From NCBI GenBank assembly GCA_017416465.1, contig JAFQCK010000046.1, positions 1 to 64,000 on the forward strand: 64,000 nucleotides of DNA, read 5' to 3'. Both the position numbers and the translations under genes were made by a program. Source of the DNA: Lachnospiraceae bacterium (GTDB lineage: Bacteria > Bacillota > Clostridia > Lachnospirales > Lachnospiraceae). Under the pieces are notes generated by a model. That model worked only from the letters and a program-made list of their open reading frames with translations. It searched no databases and was not told where the DNA came from. Shown here piece by piece: positions 7,752 through 16,296 of this stretch. Within the stretch, counting starts at the first letter, position 1, and every line of letters begins with the position of its first letter.

Positions 7752-9221
7752 TTAGCTATTCTTTAATAATTCCATAAACTCCGTGGAAAATGGAATTTGA
7801 ACATTACTTTCTTCCGTATTACCTGCTTTTCTAAATGCATATCCTATATCTTGAAGGTCTGTATCATCATAAATCTTCTCTTTTTGTCCCCCTAAAACTA
7901 TAGTTCTAATATAAAAATCTCTTCGGTTATGCGTCTTTTCTATACCTTTAAGCGAAATATATCTATTCTCCGGATTAATAGTTGAACAAATAATATTCTT
8001 CTTATCCAATTTCTCCATTACACGTAAATTATGTGAAGTAAATATCAACTGTCCTTTAGCCTCTTCTGCCAAAACTCCTATTAATTCGCCTAACAGATAT
8101 TCAAAAATTCCGGCATCCAATTCATCAACAACAAGACATACTCCCGAATTATTGTATAAGGAAATCAAATAGTTTAATAATGAAATAATTCGTTTAATAC
8201 CTTCCGATTCATACTTCGTTAAAAATCTTTTTCCATCCCTATTAGAATATACTTCTACTTGAACAACATTAATTCCGTCTTTATTCTTTTCCTCGTTTGT
8301 TTTAACAAGTTCAATTGATAAATTCGGTATAATAGCCTTCATTGCTATATTGATAGCAGCAACGATATTCTCAAGTTTATTAAAAATCTCTTCTGGAAAA
8401 TCACCTCGACCATTAATAAACAAGGGAATGCAACCTTGCATAACCTCATTTTCAGATTCTGTATGAACATTTACAGGAATAAAAGCATTTGAATAATTAA
8501 CACCTAGCTGATTTACCTTTACAACTTGGAACCTCATTCTTGCAAAATCAAACAAAGCATTTACCACATCTGAAAATACCATTTCTTCTTCATTTTGATT
8601 TTCTATTTGTAATGATTTATTTATTATATCATTGAAATACAAAGATACATTTTTTTGTGCACAAAATACTGCAAGATTTTGTATAGAATTGAAGAAACGT
8701 ATTTTAGATAACGCACTCTCATCTTTCGATACAATACGTGTTTGTGTATTTTCCAAAATAGACTGTATATCATAATAAGGATTACAGAATGATACATTTC
8801 TTTCTTTCTTCCACGAACCACCTCTTTGCCAATATATTATATTTTCTGAATAAATTTGTATCTTTTTCTCTTCTTTGTATCTTTTTAATATTAGCTCATA
8901 TCTGGCTTTATACTTTTTTTCTTCACATTCAATATAGAATACAGTAGAAATTTTCATCATCTTATTCTCACTAAACATACCTTCATATTCATCATAAGAA
9001 ATGGTATTCCCACTCATAATATGCTGCAAAATATCAAAAGCTTCAATAATTGCTGTTTTACCCGAACCATTTTGTCCATATATACCATTAATATCCGATT
9101 CCTTTAATTCTGCTCGATATTCAGCATTTGAATAATTTACAAATTTTACATCTCCATAATTCACATTTTTGAAATTTTCCAATTCTGTTTCCACTATTCT
9201 AACCAAATTTTTTTCTTTCAT
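7752..9221 (-). CDS. AAA/ABC-type ATPase of a two-gene defence-like system
   Basis: About 489 residues. Motifs in order: Walker A 'GIYGQNGSGKT' (about residues 47-56), a signature-like 'YESEGIKRIISLL' (about 330-345), Walker B 'LVVDELDAGIFE' (about 360-372) and an H-loop 'LIFTSHN' (about 390). This is the layout of AAA_15/AAA_21 'OLD-like' ATPases such as RloA and AriA, with a long coiled insertion between the Walker motifs. Start ATG 9221 (MKEKNLV) follows GGGGTG; a GTG three codons earlier is possible. It is transcribed ahead of the TOPRIM gene. No helicase or restriction genes flank it. Confidence 0.85.
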   Translation of the reverse strand: MKEKNLVRIVETELENFKNVNYGDVKFVNYSNAEYRAELKESDINGIYGQNGSGKTAIIEAFDILQHIMSGNTISYDEYEGMFSENKMMKISTVFYIECEEKKYKARYELILKRYKEEKKIQIYSENIIYWQRGGSWKKERNVSFCNPYYDIQSILENTQTRIVSKDESALSKIRFFNSIQNLAVFCAQKNVSLYFNDIINKSLQIENQNEEEMVFSDVVNALFDFARMRFQVVKVNQLGVNYSNAFIPVNVHTESENEVMQGCIPLFINGRGDFPEEIFNKLENIVAAINIAMKAIIPNLSIELVKTNEEKNKDGINVVQVEVYSNRDGKRFLTKYESEGIKRIISLLNYLISLYNNSGVCLVVDELDAGIFEYLLGELIGVLAEEAKGQLIFTSHNLRVMEKLDKKNIICSTINPENRYISLKGIEKTHNRRDFYIRTIVLGGQKEKIYDDTDLQDIGYAFRKAGNTEESNVQIPFSTEFMELLKNS

Positions 9222-9398
9222 AGCAGACACCCCATTTTGAATAATAATATTTTTTATCTGTTTATAATCATAGTTTCCGTCTAATTATATTATATATTTT
9301 ACATCCATTCCGATAAAATGTCCAGTTCTATTTATTTTTCCAGAATCATATATATACAATATTATATACTTATTTTAAAATAAAAATACTACTTACTC

Positions 9399-9566
9399 TC
9401 ACTTAACATTTTTCTTCATTATCAAATGATGAAAAAATGCTATCTCCCTATACTCATCCATTTCTGAAACTTTATTTTCAATCATTATCATTTTTTTCTG
9501 CCATTCTTTATCCTTATGTATCTCCTGATTTTGCTGTAAATCCCAAAACGTTCTTATCCCATAATT
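9399..9566 (-). pseudogene. Detached 3' end of the methyltransferase gene
   Basis: After the mobile element at 9567-9709, the - strand continues in the methyltransferase frame with 'YGIRTFWDLQQNQEIHKDK', about 55 codons in all, to a TGA at 9399-9401. Removing the element and one 6-bp ATAATT duplicate restores an uninterrupted frame (…NKNYGIRTF…). The piece is untranslated now because the element supplies a stop at 9623. Confidence 0.85.
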
Positions 9567-9715
9567 GGTAACTGTTCAGAGCCAAGCAACTTTAAACAAA
9601 TATCCTTATTAAGCTCGCTTGATTAAGGATATTTGTTTAAAGTTATTTGGCGGATACGCCACAGCGAGGAAACACATAGTGTTTTCGAGCTGTGCTCTGA
9701 ACAGTTACCATAATT
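9561..9715. mobile_element. MITE-like structured element, copy A (143 bp) with 6-bp target duplication
   Basis: Element 9567-9709 has perfect 16-bp terminal inverted repeats GGTAACTGTTCAGAGC and is bracketed by ATAATT (9561-9566 and 9710-9715). Inside are a 21-bp-arm hairpin (9588-9644), the hairpin TTTGGCG-GATA-CGCCA (9646-9661 region) and GAAACAC-ATA-GTGTTTTC (9669-9686 region). Together with the terminal stem these give a four-way junction. No open frame of its own, so it would be moved in trans. It interrupts the methyltransferase gene. Copies B and C at 36598 and 42856 share all but the long arm. Confidence 0.88.
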
Positions 9716-10249
9716 TTTATTAAGTTCGTAGTCACTAAGCTTACATAATTCATCTATTAAATATTCATCTTCATAATAATTAATTGTACCAAATTGTTTT
9801 GCCTCACTATTTCCACCATTTAACAGATTTTCCGCCTCATCAAAATCATTTAACAGCACCACCATTTGCATAACTCTTCCTGCACGATTATGCTTAATTA
9901 CTGATATTATTCCATCTTTTTTAAGCACTCTGTTAAATTCCTTTAATACCTTTTCTCTGTCAGATACATATTCCAATACATTATGACAGATTACCACATC
10001 AAAGCTTTCATCCTCAAATTTTTCTAACGCTTCCACTCCACCTTGAATCTGCATATAGTTATTATCTTTTGCTGCAGACTCAAGCATTTCCTTAGAAGGC
10101 TCAACTGCCACAACATTATTATCTGTTGCAAAATGATTCGCAGTTATTCCATATCCACTTCCAAAATCCAAAACCTTTTTACCTTTTATAAACTCAAGTT
10201 GTTTCCATGCTATTGTTTTCAATAAATATTCCCACGGTTGTAATTCCAT
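9623..10249 (-). CDS. Class I SAM-dependent methyltransferase, C-terminus replaced by a mobile element
   Basis: 208 residues as now encoded. Motif I 'VLDFGSGYGITA' (about 26-37), an acidic residue at the end of strand 2 ('VAVEPS') and motif IV 'FDVVICHNVLEYV' (about 84-96) define a UbiE/Methyltransf_11 fold. The last 25 or so residues (NCSEHSSKTLCVSSLWRIRQ...) are translated from the inserted element, while the native 55-residue C-terminus lies stranded at 9399-9566. The catalytic core is intact, so activity may persist, but the natural substrate-binding tail is gone. The substrate is unknown. Confidence 0.85.
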   Translation of the reverse strand: MELQPWEYLLKTIAWKQLEFIKGKKVLDFGSGYGITANHFATDNNVVAVEPSKEMLESAAKDNNYMQIQGGVEALEKFEDESFDVVICHNVLEYVSDREKVLKEFNRVLKKDGIISVIKHNRAGRVMQMVVLLNDFDEAENLLNGGNSEAKQFGTINYYEDEYLIDELCKLSDYELNKNYGNCSEHSSKTLCVSSLWRIRQITLNKYP

Positions 10250-10355
10250 AAATCTACCTTTACAAGTTTAATTTTTCTTGTATATTCCTTTCATTCTTGT
10301 TGCTCTATTTCCTTTAAAACTCTTAATATTTCAGTCTTTTTATTGCTTAATAGAA

Positions 10356-10793
10356 TTAACCAAACATATACCCATATTTCCTCATCTGGTTAAAAATTAT
10401 ATCTCTCACTCTTTCCTTTTCTTCCTTAGAATATCCCCCTGCATTACCAATAACTTCTTCAACATCGTTTTTAGTAAAATTAAATTTCAAATTCTCACCA
10501 TACAATTGCTCTGAAACAGTAAGTTGTACATCAAAATCACTACATGTTGTCTTAGCCTTAACATTTTCTATTAACTCATAAACATCATTACCTAATGGAT
10601 AATCCATCTTTATATCAGATAATAATCCTGCACCATTATCAAATATAGGACAATAATCATAATTTCCTTCTGTATCCATCAATACCGCAATGTTATGAGT
10701 ATGCCTGTCTTCATTTAAAAATAAAGCATCAATTGTAAATAACTTATTTATATATTTTCCAAATTCCTTTAGACCTGTTATTCTCTCTACCTC
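10356..10793 (-). pseudogene. HipA-like kinase remnant (C-terminal part only)
   Basis: Open in frame from just after a TGA at 10794-10796. It reads 'DALFLNEDRHTHNIAVLMD' with the HipA catalytic loop Asp-Arg-His-x-x-Asn, then 'YCPIFDNGAGLLSD', the Asp-Asn-Gly metal-binding segment, and a helical C-terminus. The family's N-lobe and the first two thirds are missing, and no ATG with a ribosome site precedes the kinase motifs (a TTG lies at 10682, after the DRHTHN motif). It directly follows, and overlaps by a few bases, the HTH partner gene, so a deletion probably fused the remaining 3' part to its partner's end. Confidence 0.7.
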
Positions 10794-11335
10794 TCAATTC
10801 TAATCCAAAAATCATCTTCTGCCATACGTCCCTCTGTTTTCTCTATAATCATAAATGGGTCATAAAATGGCAAATCCATATCCTTTAATATTAACTTCAT
10901 TTTATCCCTTGTTCTTGGAAAACATCTTGACTCTAAAAATTCTTCATACATTTCATAATCAGGATTTTCAATTTTACCAAATGCCCTAAACATTATATTA
11001 TTCGCATAATTTTTTATCCTTACTTTTCTATTAAGCTCATCTACTTCAATAAGAGTACATACTGTTTGTCTGTGCATATACCAAAGTCTGATAGGATACT
11101 TCTTTTCCGGCACTGATATATCTTCAACAAATTCCGGATATCTTTCTAAATACTTTATTAGTAGTACAATCGGTCCACTAATAGGAGCATTGCTACTTTC
11201 CCATCTCTCAACTGATGACTTTGATGAATTTATTAAAACCGCAAATTCTTTTTGTGTAAGACCTAATTTTTTTCTAATCTCTTTAATCTCCCTTGCAGTT
11301 GTAAAACTTGGTATTATATATTTATTATCTGCCAT
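10787..11335 (-). CDS. HTH protein with HipA-partner domain
   Basis: 182 residues. The N-terminus has an XRE-type helix-turn-helix of the HigA/MqsA kind ('EIRKKLGLTQKEFAVLINSS' then 'KSSVERWESSNAPISGP', about 15-50). The C-terminal half carries 'EEFLESRCFPRTRDK', 'YDPFMIIEKTEGRM' and 'EDDFWIRIER', a segment that in Clostridia accompanies HipA-like kinases. ATG 11335 is chosen because GGAGGTG lies 6-7 bases upstream; a TTG five codons earlier is the alternative. The kinase that should follow is truncated (10356-10793). The decayed gene at 51489-51853 has the same C-terminal domain. Confidence 0.8.
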   Translation of the reverse strand: MADNKYIIPSFTTAREIKEIRKKLGLTQKEFAVLINSSKSSVERWESSNAPISGPIVLLIKYLERYPEFVEDISVPEKKYPIRLWYMHRQTVCTLIEVDELNRKVRIKNYANNIMFRAFGKIENPDYEMYEEFLESRCFPRTRDKMKLILKDMDLPFYDPFMIIEKTEGRMAEDDFWIRIER

Positions 11336-11368
11336 AACAAACACCTCCAAATGTATATAATATATTAA

Positions 11369-11412
11369 ACCATCAAAATAAAGGTTTGTAAACCTTTATT
11401 TTGATGGTTTTT
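11369..11412. terminator. Long perfect hairpin between regulator and HTH gene
   Basis: AAACCATCAAAATAAAGG pairs with its complement across an 8-base loop (TTTGTAAA). It has a T-run on the + side and only TTTAAT on the - side. Because both flanking genes read on -, it probably ends the regulator transcript (11417 gene). Confidence 0.6.
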
Positions 11413-11416
11413 ATCA

Positions 11417-12436
11417 CTAAATATCCGTATTCTGTACATGATTATACATCTTTGTAATTGCTTCATTCATATTTATAGGAATAAAAGATATTTCAGGATG
11501 CTCATATTTAAAAACAACGAACAATTGATGTGCAAATCCCTGTCCCATCCAATCAACTCCTTCAAAATCAAAAATAACCTCTTTAAATTTATCAAGTCTG
11601 TTACATACTCTTTTTGCTTGAGAACGCGAAACTGGTGAAGAATCAAATATATTCTTTAAAGGTATTTTAGTCTTAGTAAAACCACCTTCAACATTAGAAT
11701 ACAAATCAAACACCTCATATGACTGCTTATGAGAAAAATTTGACAATGACATAATAACACATGTTCCGGGATATTTTTTTTCTACCAATTCAATTATCCT
11801 ACTATTATCATATCTATTATTGCTAAATATTCTCTCACTTGATATTATAAAAAAATCATCCATCATCTTTGAACTAAAAAATATTCCCTCACCTGAATGA
11901 TTTTCTGAATCTGTAGTCAATTTTCCTTTAAACAACTCACATATCGCTTCATCTAATGAAGGTAAAGAAAAATGCTCTTTGATTTTTTCAAATATACCTA
12001 CACCATCATCACGTATAATAACAGTTGTATTCAAATAATCCTGCTCAATAATAATTTGAACATTCTCCGCTAATGAATGATCCATTACATTATTAATCAT
12101 TTCACTAAAAGTATATGCCCAAATTTCTATTACATTTTTTTGAAAATTTTCAATAAATTGTTTTAGGCAAAAATCATATGCATAAGTATCTGTACTTAAA
12201 TCTCCGTTGCTTCTTTTAAGATTGTAAACTGTTTTTTCACTAATCAACTCATACTTTCCTCTTTGAACTCTTCTTATTACATTTTCATTTACCAAATCAT
12301 TTATATACGAATGTACCGTATTTTGATTAACTTCAAAAGTTTCTGCAACACTTTTAGAAATACTTGTATTATCTTGTTTAATTTTCTCTAATAAATACAA
12401 TCTAATAGATTTTTTCTTTTCTTCATCAAATTTCAT
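11417..12436 (-). CDS. HTH / HATPase / STAS-like (DUF4325) regulator
   Basis: 339 residues with three parts: a winged HTH (about 1-65, 'SKSVAETFEVNQNTVHSYIN'), a GHKL-type ATPase (about 90-200) with N-box 'FSEMINNVMDHSLAEN', G1 'IRDDGVGIFEKI' and 'GEGIFFSSKMMD', and a C-terminal STAS-like DUF4325 domain ('VIFDFEGVDWMGQGFAHQLF', about 280-330). The combination of an anti-sigma-factor-like kinase fold and a STAS-like domain on a DNA-binding protein suggests a self-contained ligand-switched repressor. ATG 12436 follows AGAGGTGAT; an ATG six codons earlier overlaps that site. It is preceded by repeats at 12474-12547 that are probably its own operator. Confidence 0.8.
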   Translation of the reverse strand: MKFDEEKKKSIRLYLLEKIKQDNTSISKSVAETFEVNQNTVHSYINDLVNENVIRRVQRGKYELISEKTVYNLKRSNGDLSTDTYAYDFCLKQFIENFQKNVIEIWAYTFSEMINNVMDHSLAENVQIIIEQDYLNTTVIIRDDGVGIFEKIKEHFSLPSLDEAICELFKGKLTTDSENHSGEGIFFSSKMMDDFFIISSERIFSNNRYDNSRIIELVEKKYPGTCVIMSLSNFSHKQSYEVFDLYSNVEGGFTKTKIPLKNIFDSSPVSRSQAKRVCNRLDKFKEVIFDFEGVDWMGQGFAHQLFVVFKYEHPEISFIPINMNEAITKMYNHVQNTDI

Positions 12437-12473
12437 ATAATAATCACCTCTCATTTTTTATAATTATAGCAAT

Positions 12474-12547
12474 TTATTCGTTTTAAATCAATAGTTATTC
12501 GTTTTAATCTTTTATTAATTCGTCGTAAATCAATTTAAAGCGAATAA
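12474..12547. promoter_or_regulatory. Repeated operator upstream of the HTH-HATPase gene
   Basis: TTATTCGTTTTAA occurs at 12474-12486 and 12495-12507 (21 bases apart, two helical turns), and its complement with one change, TTAAAGCGAATAA, at 12535-12547; a weaker ATTCGTCGTAA lies between them. The position 38-111 bases before the start suggests autoregulation by the encoded winged HTH. Confidence 0.6.
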
Positions 12548-12623
12548 CTCTAAAAATCATTATTACTCTATCTAAAATTTTACCCATTTATTAAACCATT
12601 TATTTACAAATTAAAAAACAACA

Positions 12624-12670
12624 AACCGCTAAAATAAAGCCCTCAGTTTTATAACTTTATTCTAACGGTT
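12624..12670 (-). terminator. Terminator of the aldolase/amidohydrolase operon
   Basis: Sixteen-base arms (12624-12639 / 12655-12670, one mismatch) with AACCG ends; read on -, the stem is followed by TGTTGTTTTTT. It stands 61 bases after the aldolase stop. Confidence 0.75.
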
Positions 12671-12730
12671 CATTATTGTACTATATATTAAAATCTTCCC
12701 ACCTACATTAATCCATAATCCAAAGTTTTA

Positions 12731-13705
12731 TTAATCCCTATCCAAAAGATTATGGTAAAATTCTGAGTAATCTTTTCTCTTCTCCTTAGTAAAATCAATA
12801 GCCGCTGAAGGATGCTGATTTAATCTTCCTGTTAAGAGATAAGGAATATCATATCCCCATACAACGCCTTCTTCTTTTAACTTATTAATATGCTTTTCTG
12901 TAAAATCGAGTATCGGGAATAAATTGTACTTTGGATTCTTTAGGAAACCAAGTAATAATTCCATTGCACAGTTTCCTGCTCCTCTACCCATGCTTCCGAT
13001 AGTTGCATCAAGAACATTTACACCTCTTGAAACACTTTCAATCGTATTAGCAAATGCAAGGTTTAGATTATTGTGTGCATGAATACCAATCTGCTTACCA
13101 TACTTTTCGCCAACCTCAAGGTATTTATCTGAAAGAAATCTCATCTGTTCAGGATAAATCGAACCATAGCTGTCTACAATGTATATAACATCTACCGGGC
13201 TTTTTCCTAACATCTCTAAAGCTACATCTAAATCTGACTCTTTAGCATTAGAAACAGCCATAATATTACAAGTTGTCTCATAGCCTTTTCTGTGTGCATC
13301 TTCAATCATATCAATTGCTGCAGGCATAGTATTAATATAAGTTGCAACTCTTACCATATCAATTGCCGAATTACTTCTATCAATTATATCATTCTTATAA
13401 TCACATCTTCCCACGTCAGCCATAACTGCAACTTTTAAGTCACCTTTATTATCTCCAACAACATTGATAATATCATCTTCATCACAGAACTTCCATTTAG
13501 CAAATTTATTTACATCAAATAGTTTCTTAGAAGCTTTATATCCAAATTCCATGTAATCAACACCTGACTGCTTATTACATTCGAATAAATCCTTTACAAA
13601 TTCATCAGTAAAATAAAAACTATTTACAAGACCACCATCTCTTATAGTTGCATCCAATACCTTAATTTCAGGTCTGTAATCAATAATTCTCTTACTTTCT
13701 TCCAT
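12731..13705 (-). CDS. HMG-CoA lyase/aldolase-like DRE-TIM protein
   Basis: 324 residues. The N-terminal 'VLDATIRDGGLVNSFYF' carries the Arg-Asp metal/substrate motif of the DRE-TIM metallolyase family. 'IGIHAHNNLNLAFANTIE' holds the HxH metal ligands, and 'DATIGSMGRGAGNCAMELLL' the Cys-containing G-loop. It is closest by motif to 4-hydroxy-2-oxovalerate aldolase-type proteins. Start 13705 (MEESKRI) is supported by GGAGG; the frame extends 20 codons upstream without a good ribosome site. It lies 75 bases after an amidohydrolase on the same strand; together they look like a two-step catabolic pair whose substrate I cannot name. Confidence 0.85.
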   Translation of the reverse strand: MEESKRIIDYRPEIKVLDATIRDGGLVNSFYFTDEFVKDLFECNKQSGVDYMEFGYKASKKLFDVNKFAKWKFCDEDDIINVVGDNKGDLKVAVMADVGRCDYKNDIIDRSNSAIDMVRVATYINTMPAAIDMIEDAHRKGYETTCNIMAVSNAKESDLDVALEMLGKSPVDVIYIVDSYGSIYPEQMRFLSDKYLEVGEKYGKQIGIHAHNNLNLAFANTIESVSRGVNVLDATIGSMGRGAGNCAMELLLGFLKNPKYNLFPILDFTEKHINKLKEEGVVWGYDIPYLLTGRLNQHPSAAIDFTKEKRKDYSEFYHNLLDRD

Positions 13706-13780
13706 GATAATCCTCCGTTGATAATTCTCCGTTTCAAAGCGACTTATCTTGCAGAATTTATTCAAAATCGCTTAATCCGG

Positions 13781-14596
13781 TTATTTTATTTCAAAAATTC
13801 TCATGGCATTTTTATACATCAAATCAGCGTAAGCATCTTTTCCAATAACTTCTTCAAGTCCATTAAAATACTTCTGATATAAAGATTCTTCTCCATATCC
13901 GTTAAATGCATATGTGTCAACTCCGTCAATAGGACTGTCACTTCCGAACATTATCCTTTTACTTCCATAGCGTTTAATAATTTCAATTGTACTTTCTACA
14001 GATACCCATGCAGTGTCAGCATATAAATTATCCGCTTTCCCCATCAAGTCTATGGCTTCTTTATTATCAGTGCCAAGATTCATATGTCCCAGTATAAACT
14101 TAACATTTGGGTGCCTTACTGCCATATTATACACATATTTGGCATCTGCCGCTTCACTTCCCCCTGTGTGGGTTAATACAGGAAGATTATATTCTTCTGC
14201 TAATTTAATATAAGGTTCAATTCTTTCTGAATCAAAAAATGTATTTGAATGATAAGGGTGTACTTTTATTCCTTTTACAATATCAAGATTATCCTTTAAC
14301 AAACTTATAAATTCATCATCTACAGTCTCTGTTGCCGGCTTAATCCAAGGCATAACAAAAATCTTATCCTTTACTTCTGATTCTCTCGCGAACTTAATTG
14401 CTCTTTTAAAAGAATCTGCCTGTGAAATCTGCAACTCAATTGGTATAAGATTCAAATTATGGTCATACTCTAAGGAATCACCATTTGATACAATACAATA
14501 ACTGACATTGTATTTCTTAATCATCTCTTCAACCATTTCTTCACTCATATTGAAACCTAAACCATTTCCAATATGCACATGAATGTCAATAAACAT
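13781..14596 (-). CDS. Amidohydrolase family (TIM-barrel) protein
   Basis: 271 residues. 'FIDIHVHIGNG' at the N-terminus is the HxH metal motif; 'GIKVHPYH' (about 110), 'LPVLTHTGG' (about 148), 'FILGHMNLG' (about 175) and 'IMFGSDSPIDG' (about 223) supply the remaining His and Asp ligands of the amidohydrolase-2 superfamily. RBS GGAGTG precedes the ATG. Likely a hydrolase or decarboxylase feeding the adjacent aldolase; substrate unknown. It is probably controlled through the palindrome at 14625-14638. Confidence 0.88.
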   Translation of the reverse strand: MFIDIHVHIGNGLGFNMSEEMVEEMIKKYNVSYCIVSNGDSLEYDHNLNLIPIELQISQADSFKRAIKFARESEVKDKIFVMPWIKPATETVDDEFISLLKDNLDIVKGIKVHPYHSNTFFDSERIEPYIKLAEEYNLPVLTHTGGSEAADAKYVYNMAVRHPNVKFILGHMNLGTDNKEAIDLMGKADNLYADTAWVSVESTIEIIKRYGSKRIMFGSDSPIDGVDTYAFNGYGEESLYQKYFNGLEEVIGKDAYADLMYKNAMRIFEIK

Positions 14597-14624
14597 ACGC
14601 GCTCACTCCTTCTGCAATACTTTA

Positions 14625-14638
14625 ACGTTTTAAAGCGT
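14625..14638. promoter_or_regulatory. Palindromic operator ACGTTTTAAAGCGT
   Basis: A near-perfect palindrome 29 bases upstream of the amidohydrolase start; a matching inverted version ACGCTTTAAACGT lies at 14758-14770, beyond the terminator of the ABC operon. Two such sites 120 bases apart suggest a LacI/GntR-type repressor of the aldolase operon. Confidence 0.45.
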
Positions 14639-14732
14639 GTATGTGTTTTCTCTATTTTATATATAAAAGCACCTTATGTCAAGTATTTTTTTGAATATTG
14701 AACACATTAGTGTATTAGTTAAGAACACAAAA

Positions 14733-14757
14733 GGCTACCTGCATTAGACAGGTAGCC
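14733..14757 (-). terminator. Terminator of the amino acid ABC operon
   Basis: GGCTACCTG pairs exactly with CAGGTAGCC over a 7-base loop; on the - strand TTTTGTGTT follows. It ends the operon 17097-14830. Confidence 0.75.
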
Positions 14758-14774
14758 ACGCTTTAAACGTTATA

Positions 14775-14822
14775 TATAACTGTTCAGAGTTGATATTTTC
14801 AAGCTTGACTCTGAACTGTTCC
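14775..14822. mobile_element. Mini-derivative of the structured element (termini only)
   Basis: AACTGTTCAGAGT and ACTCTGAACTGTTCC face each other over a 17-base spacer, matching the ends of the 143-bp element without its interior arms. It sits immediately after the stop of the ABC ATPase gene, the same gene-end location as the complete copies. Probably an internal-deletion relic. Confidence 0.6.
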
Positions 14823-14829
14823 TTTATAT

Positions 14830-15591
14830 TTAGCCGGTAAAGTTACTTAAAAATTCCTTTGTTCGAGGATTCTTTGGATTAGTAATAACTTCATCAGGAC
14901 TACCTTCTTCTATTATATACCCATTTTCCATAAAAATCACTCTATTTGATACATCTCTTGCAAAACTCATCTCGTGAGTAACAATTACCATTGTCATGTG
15001 GTCATTTGCAAGCTCTTTTATTACTTTTAAAATTTCTCCCGTAAGTTCAGGATCAAGTGCTGAAGTAGGCTCATCAAAGAACAAAAGCTTTGGGTTCATC
15101 GCTAGTGCTCTTGCAATCGAAACTCTCTGCTGTTGTCCGCCTGAAAGCTGACATGGATAAGCATCAGCTTTATCCTCAAGTCCCATTCTTCTAAGAAGTT
15201 CCATACATTCTTTCTTCACTTCATTTTTATCTCTTTTTTGCACATGTATTGGTGCATCCATAAGATTTTTAAGTACACTGTAATGTGGAAATAAATTAAA
15301 GTTCTGAAATACCAAACCAAAATATCCCTGAATTCTTTTTAAATCAGTTTTCTTTGCATATACAGAATTTCCATATTCATTATTCCACGCAGCATGTTCT
15401 CCAAGGTAAATTAATTCTCCACTATCCATTCTTTCAAGCATTGTTGCACATCTTAAAAGAGTTGATTTACCTGAACCTGAAGGACCAATTATCGAAAGTA
15501 CATCGCCTTCATTTACCTCAATTGAAATATTTTTTAATACTTCCAAATCTTCAAAAGTCTTTTTTATATTTTTAATTTCTAATAATGCCAT
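14830..15591 (-). CDS. Polar amino acid ABC transporter ATP-binding protein
   Basis: 253 residues. Walker A 'GPSGSGKST' (about 37-45), Q-loop '[13 protein letters not shown]' , signature '[15 protein letters not shown]' (about 150) and Walker B '[15 protein letters not shown]' (about 170) are all intact and match the GlnQ/HisP class of amino acid importers. It is the last gene of a three-gene operon behind the permease (17-base gap) and the binding protein. Confidence 0.96.
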   Translation of the reverse strand: MALLEIKNIKKTFEDLEVLKNISIEVNEGDVLSIIGPSGSGKSTLLRCATMLERMDSGELIYLGEHAAWNNEYGNSVYAKKTDLKRIQGYFGLVFQNFNLFPHYSVLKNLMDAPIHVQKRDKNEVKKECMELLRRMGLEDKADAYPCQLSGGQQQRVSIARALAMNPKLLFFDEPTSALDPELTGEILKVIKELANDHMTMVIVTHEMSFARDVSNRVIFMENGYIIEEGSPDEVITNPKNPRTKEFLSNFTG

Positions 15592-15608
15592 AGATACCTC
15601 AATTCCTA

Positions 15609-16265
15609 CTACTTAACTGTATAGTAATCCAATGATTTCTCAACTCTTCCCATTACAAATGCCACTAAAAGATTAAAAACAAAATAGAATACTCCGGCAA
15701 TTATAAATGGTGTCATTGTTGTCTGCGCTGATGCTATATTTTTTGCAACTGAAAACATTTCAATATATGCTATTGAAAATGCTAAAGAAGTATCTTTAAC
15801 AAGTGTAACTATCTCATTAGTTACAGGCGGAATAATCTTTTTAATAACCTGTGGAAGTATAATTTTCACAAAAGTCTGAACCTTGTTATATCCAAGTACT
15901 TTTGCAGCTTCATACTGACCAATTGGCATTGCCTCTATTCCCGAACGATATATTTCACCAAAATATGCTGCATAATTAAGTACAAATCCAATTATTACTG
16001 CATAAAACTTATCGTAGTTACTTAACGGAACTTTAAACAAAAAATATGGTCCATAATACACTACCAAAAGCTGCAACATAAGAGGAGTTCCTCTCATAAT
16101 GGCGATATAAAATTTAAATAAATATCTGATAATTCTAAACTTTGACATTCTTCCAAATGCCACGAACATACCAAGTGGTAATGTAAATATGAGAGTAAAG
16201 AAAAATATCTTAACTGTCTCTATCATTCCATCTTGCATAAGTTCAATCATATTTCGAACATCCAT
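15609..16265 (-). CDS. Polar amino acid ABC transporter permease
   Basis: 218 residues with five membrane helices and the EAA loop '[21 protein letters not shown]' at about 128-148, typical of the HisM/GlnP permease family; '[21 protein letters not shown]' precedes it. GGAGG stands 6 bases before the ATG. Only one permease is encoded, so a homodimer is expected. Confidence 0.95.
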   Translation of the reverse strand: MDVRNMIELMQDGMIETVKIFFFTLIFTLPLGMFVAFGRMSKFRIIRYLFKFYIAIMRGTPLMLQLLVVYYGPYFLFKVPLSNYDKFYAVIIGFVLNYAAYFGEIYRSGIEAMPIGQYEAAKVLGYNKVQTFVKIILPQVIKKIIPPVTNEIVTLVKDTSLAFSIAYIEMFSVAKNIASAQTTMTPFIIAGVFYFVFNLLVAFVMGRVEKSLDYYTVK

Positions 16266-16296
16266 TTTTGTCCTCCATCATGAAGTGTGCATAATA

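Noticed and set aside
12731..14596. Naming the aldolase/amidohydrolase pair as a particular catabolic pathway
   Set aside because: Motifs give the superfamilies but not the substrate; no pathway-specific neighbour is present.
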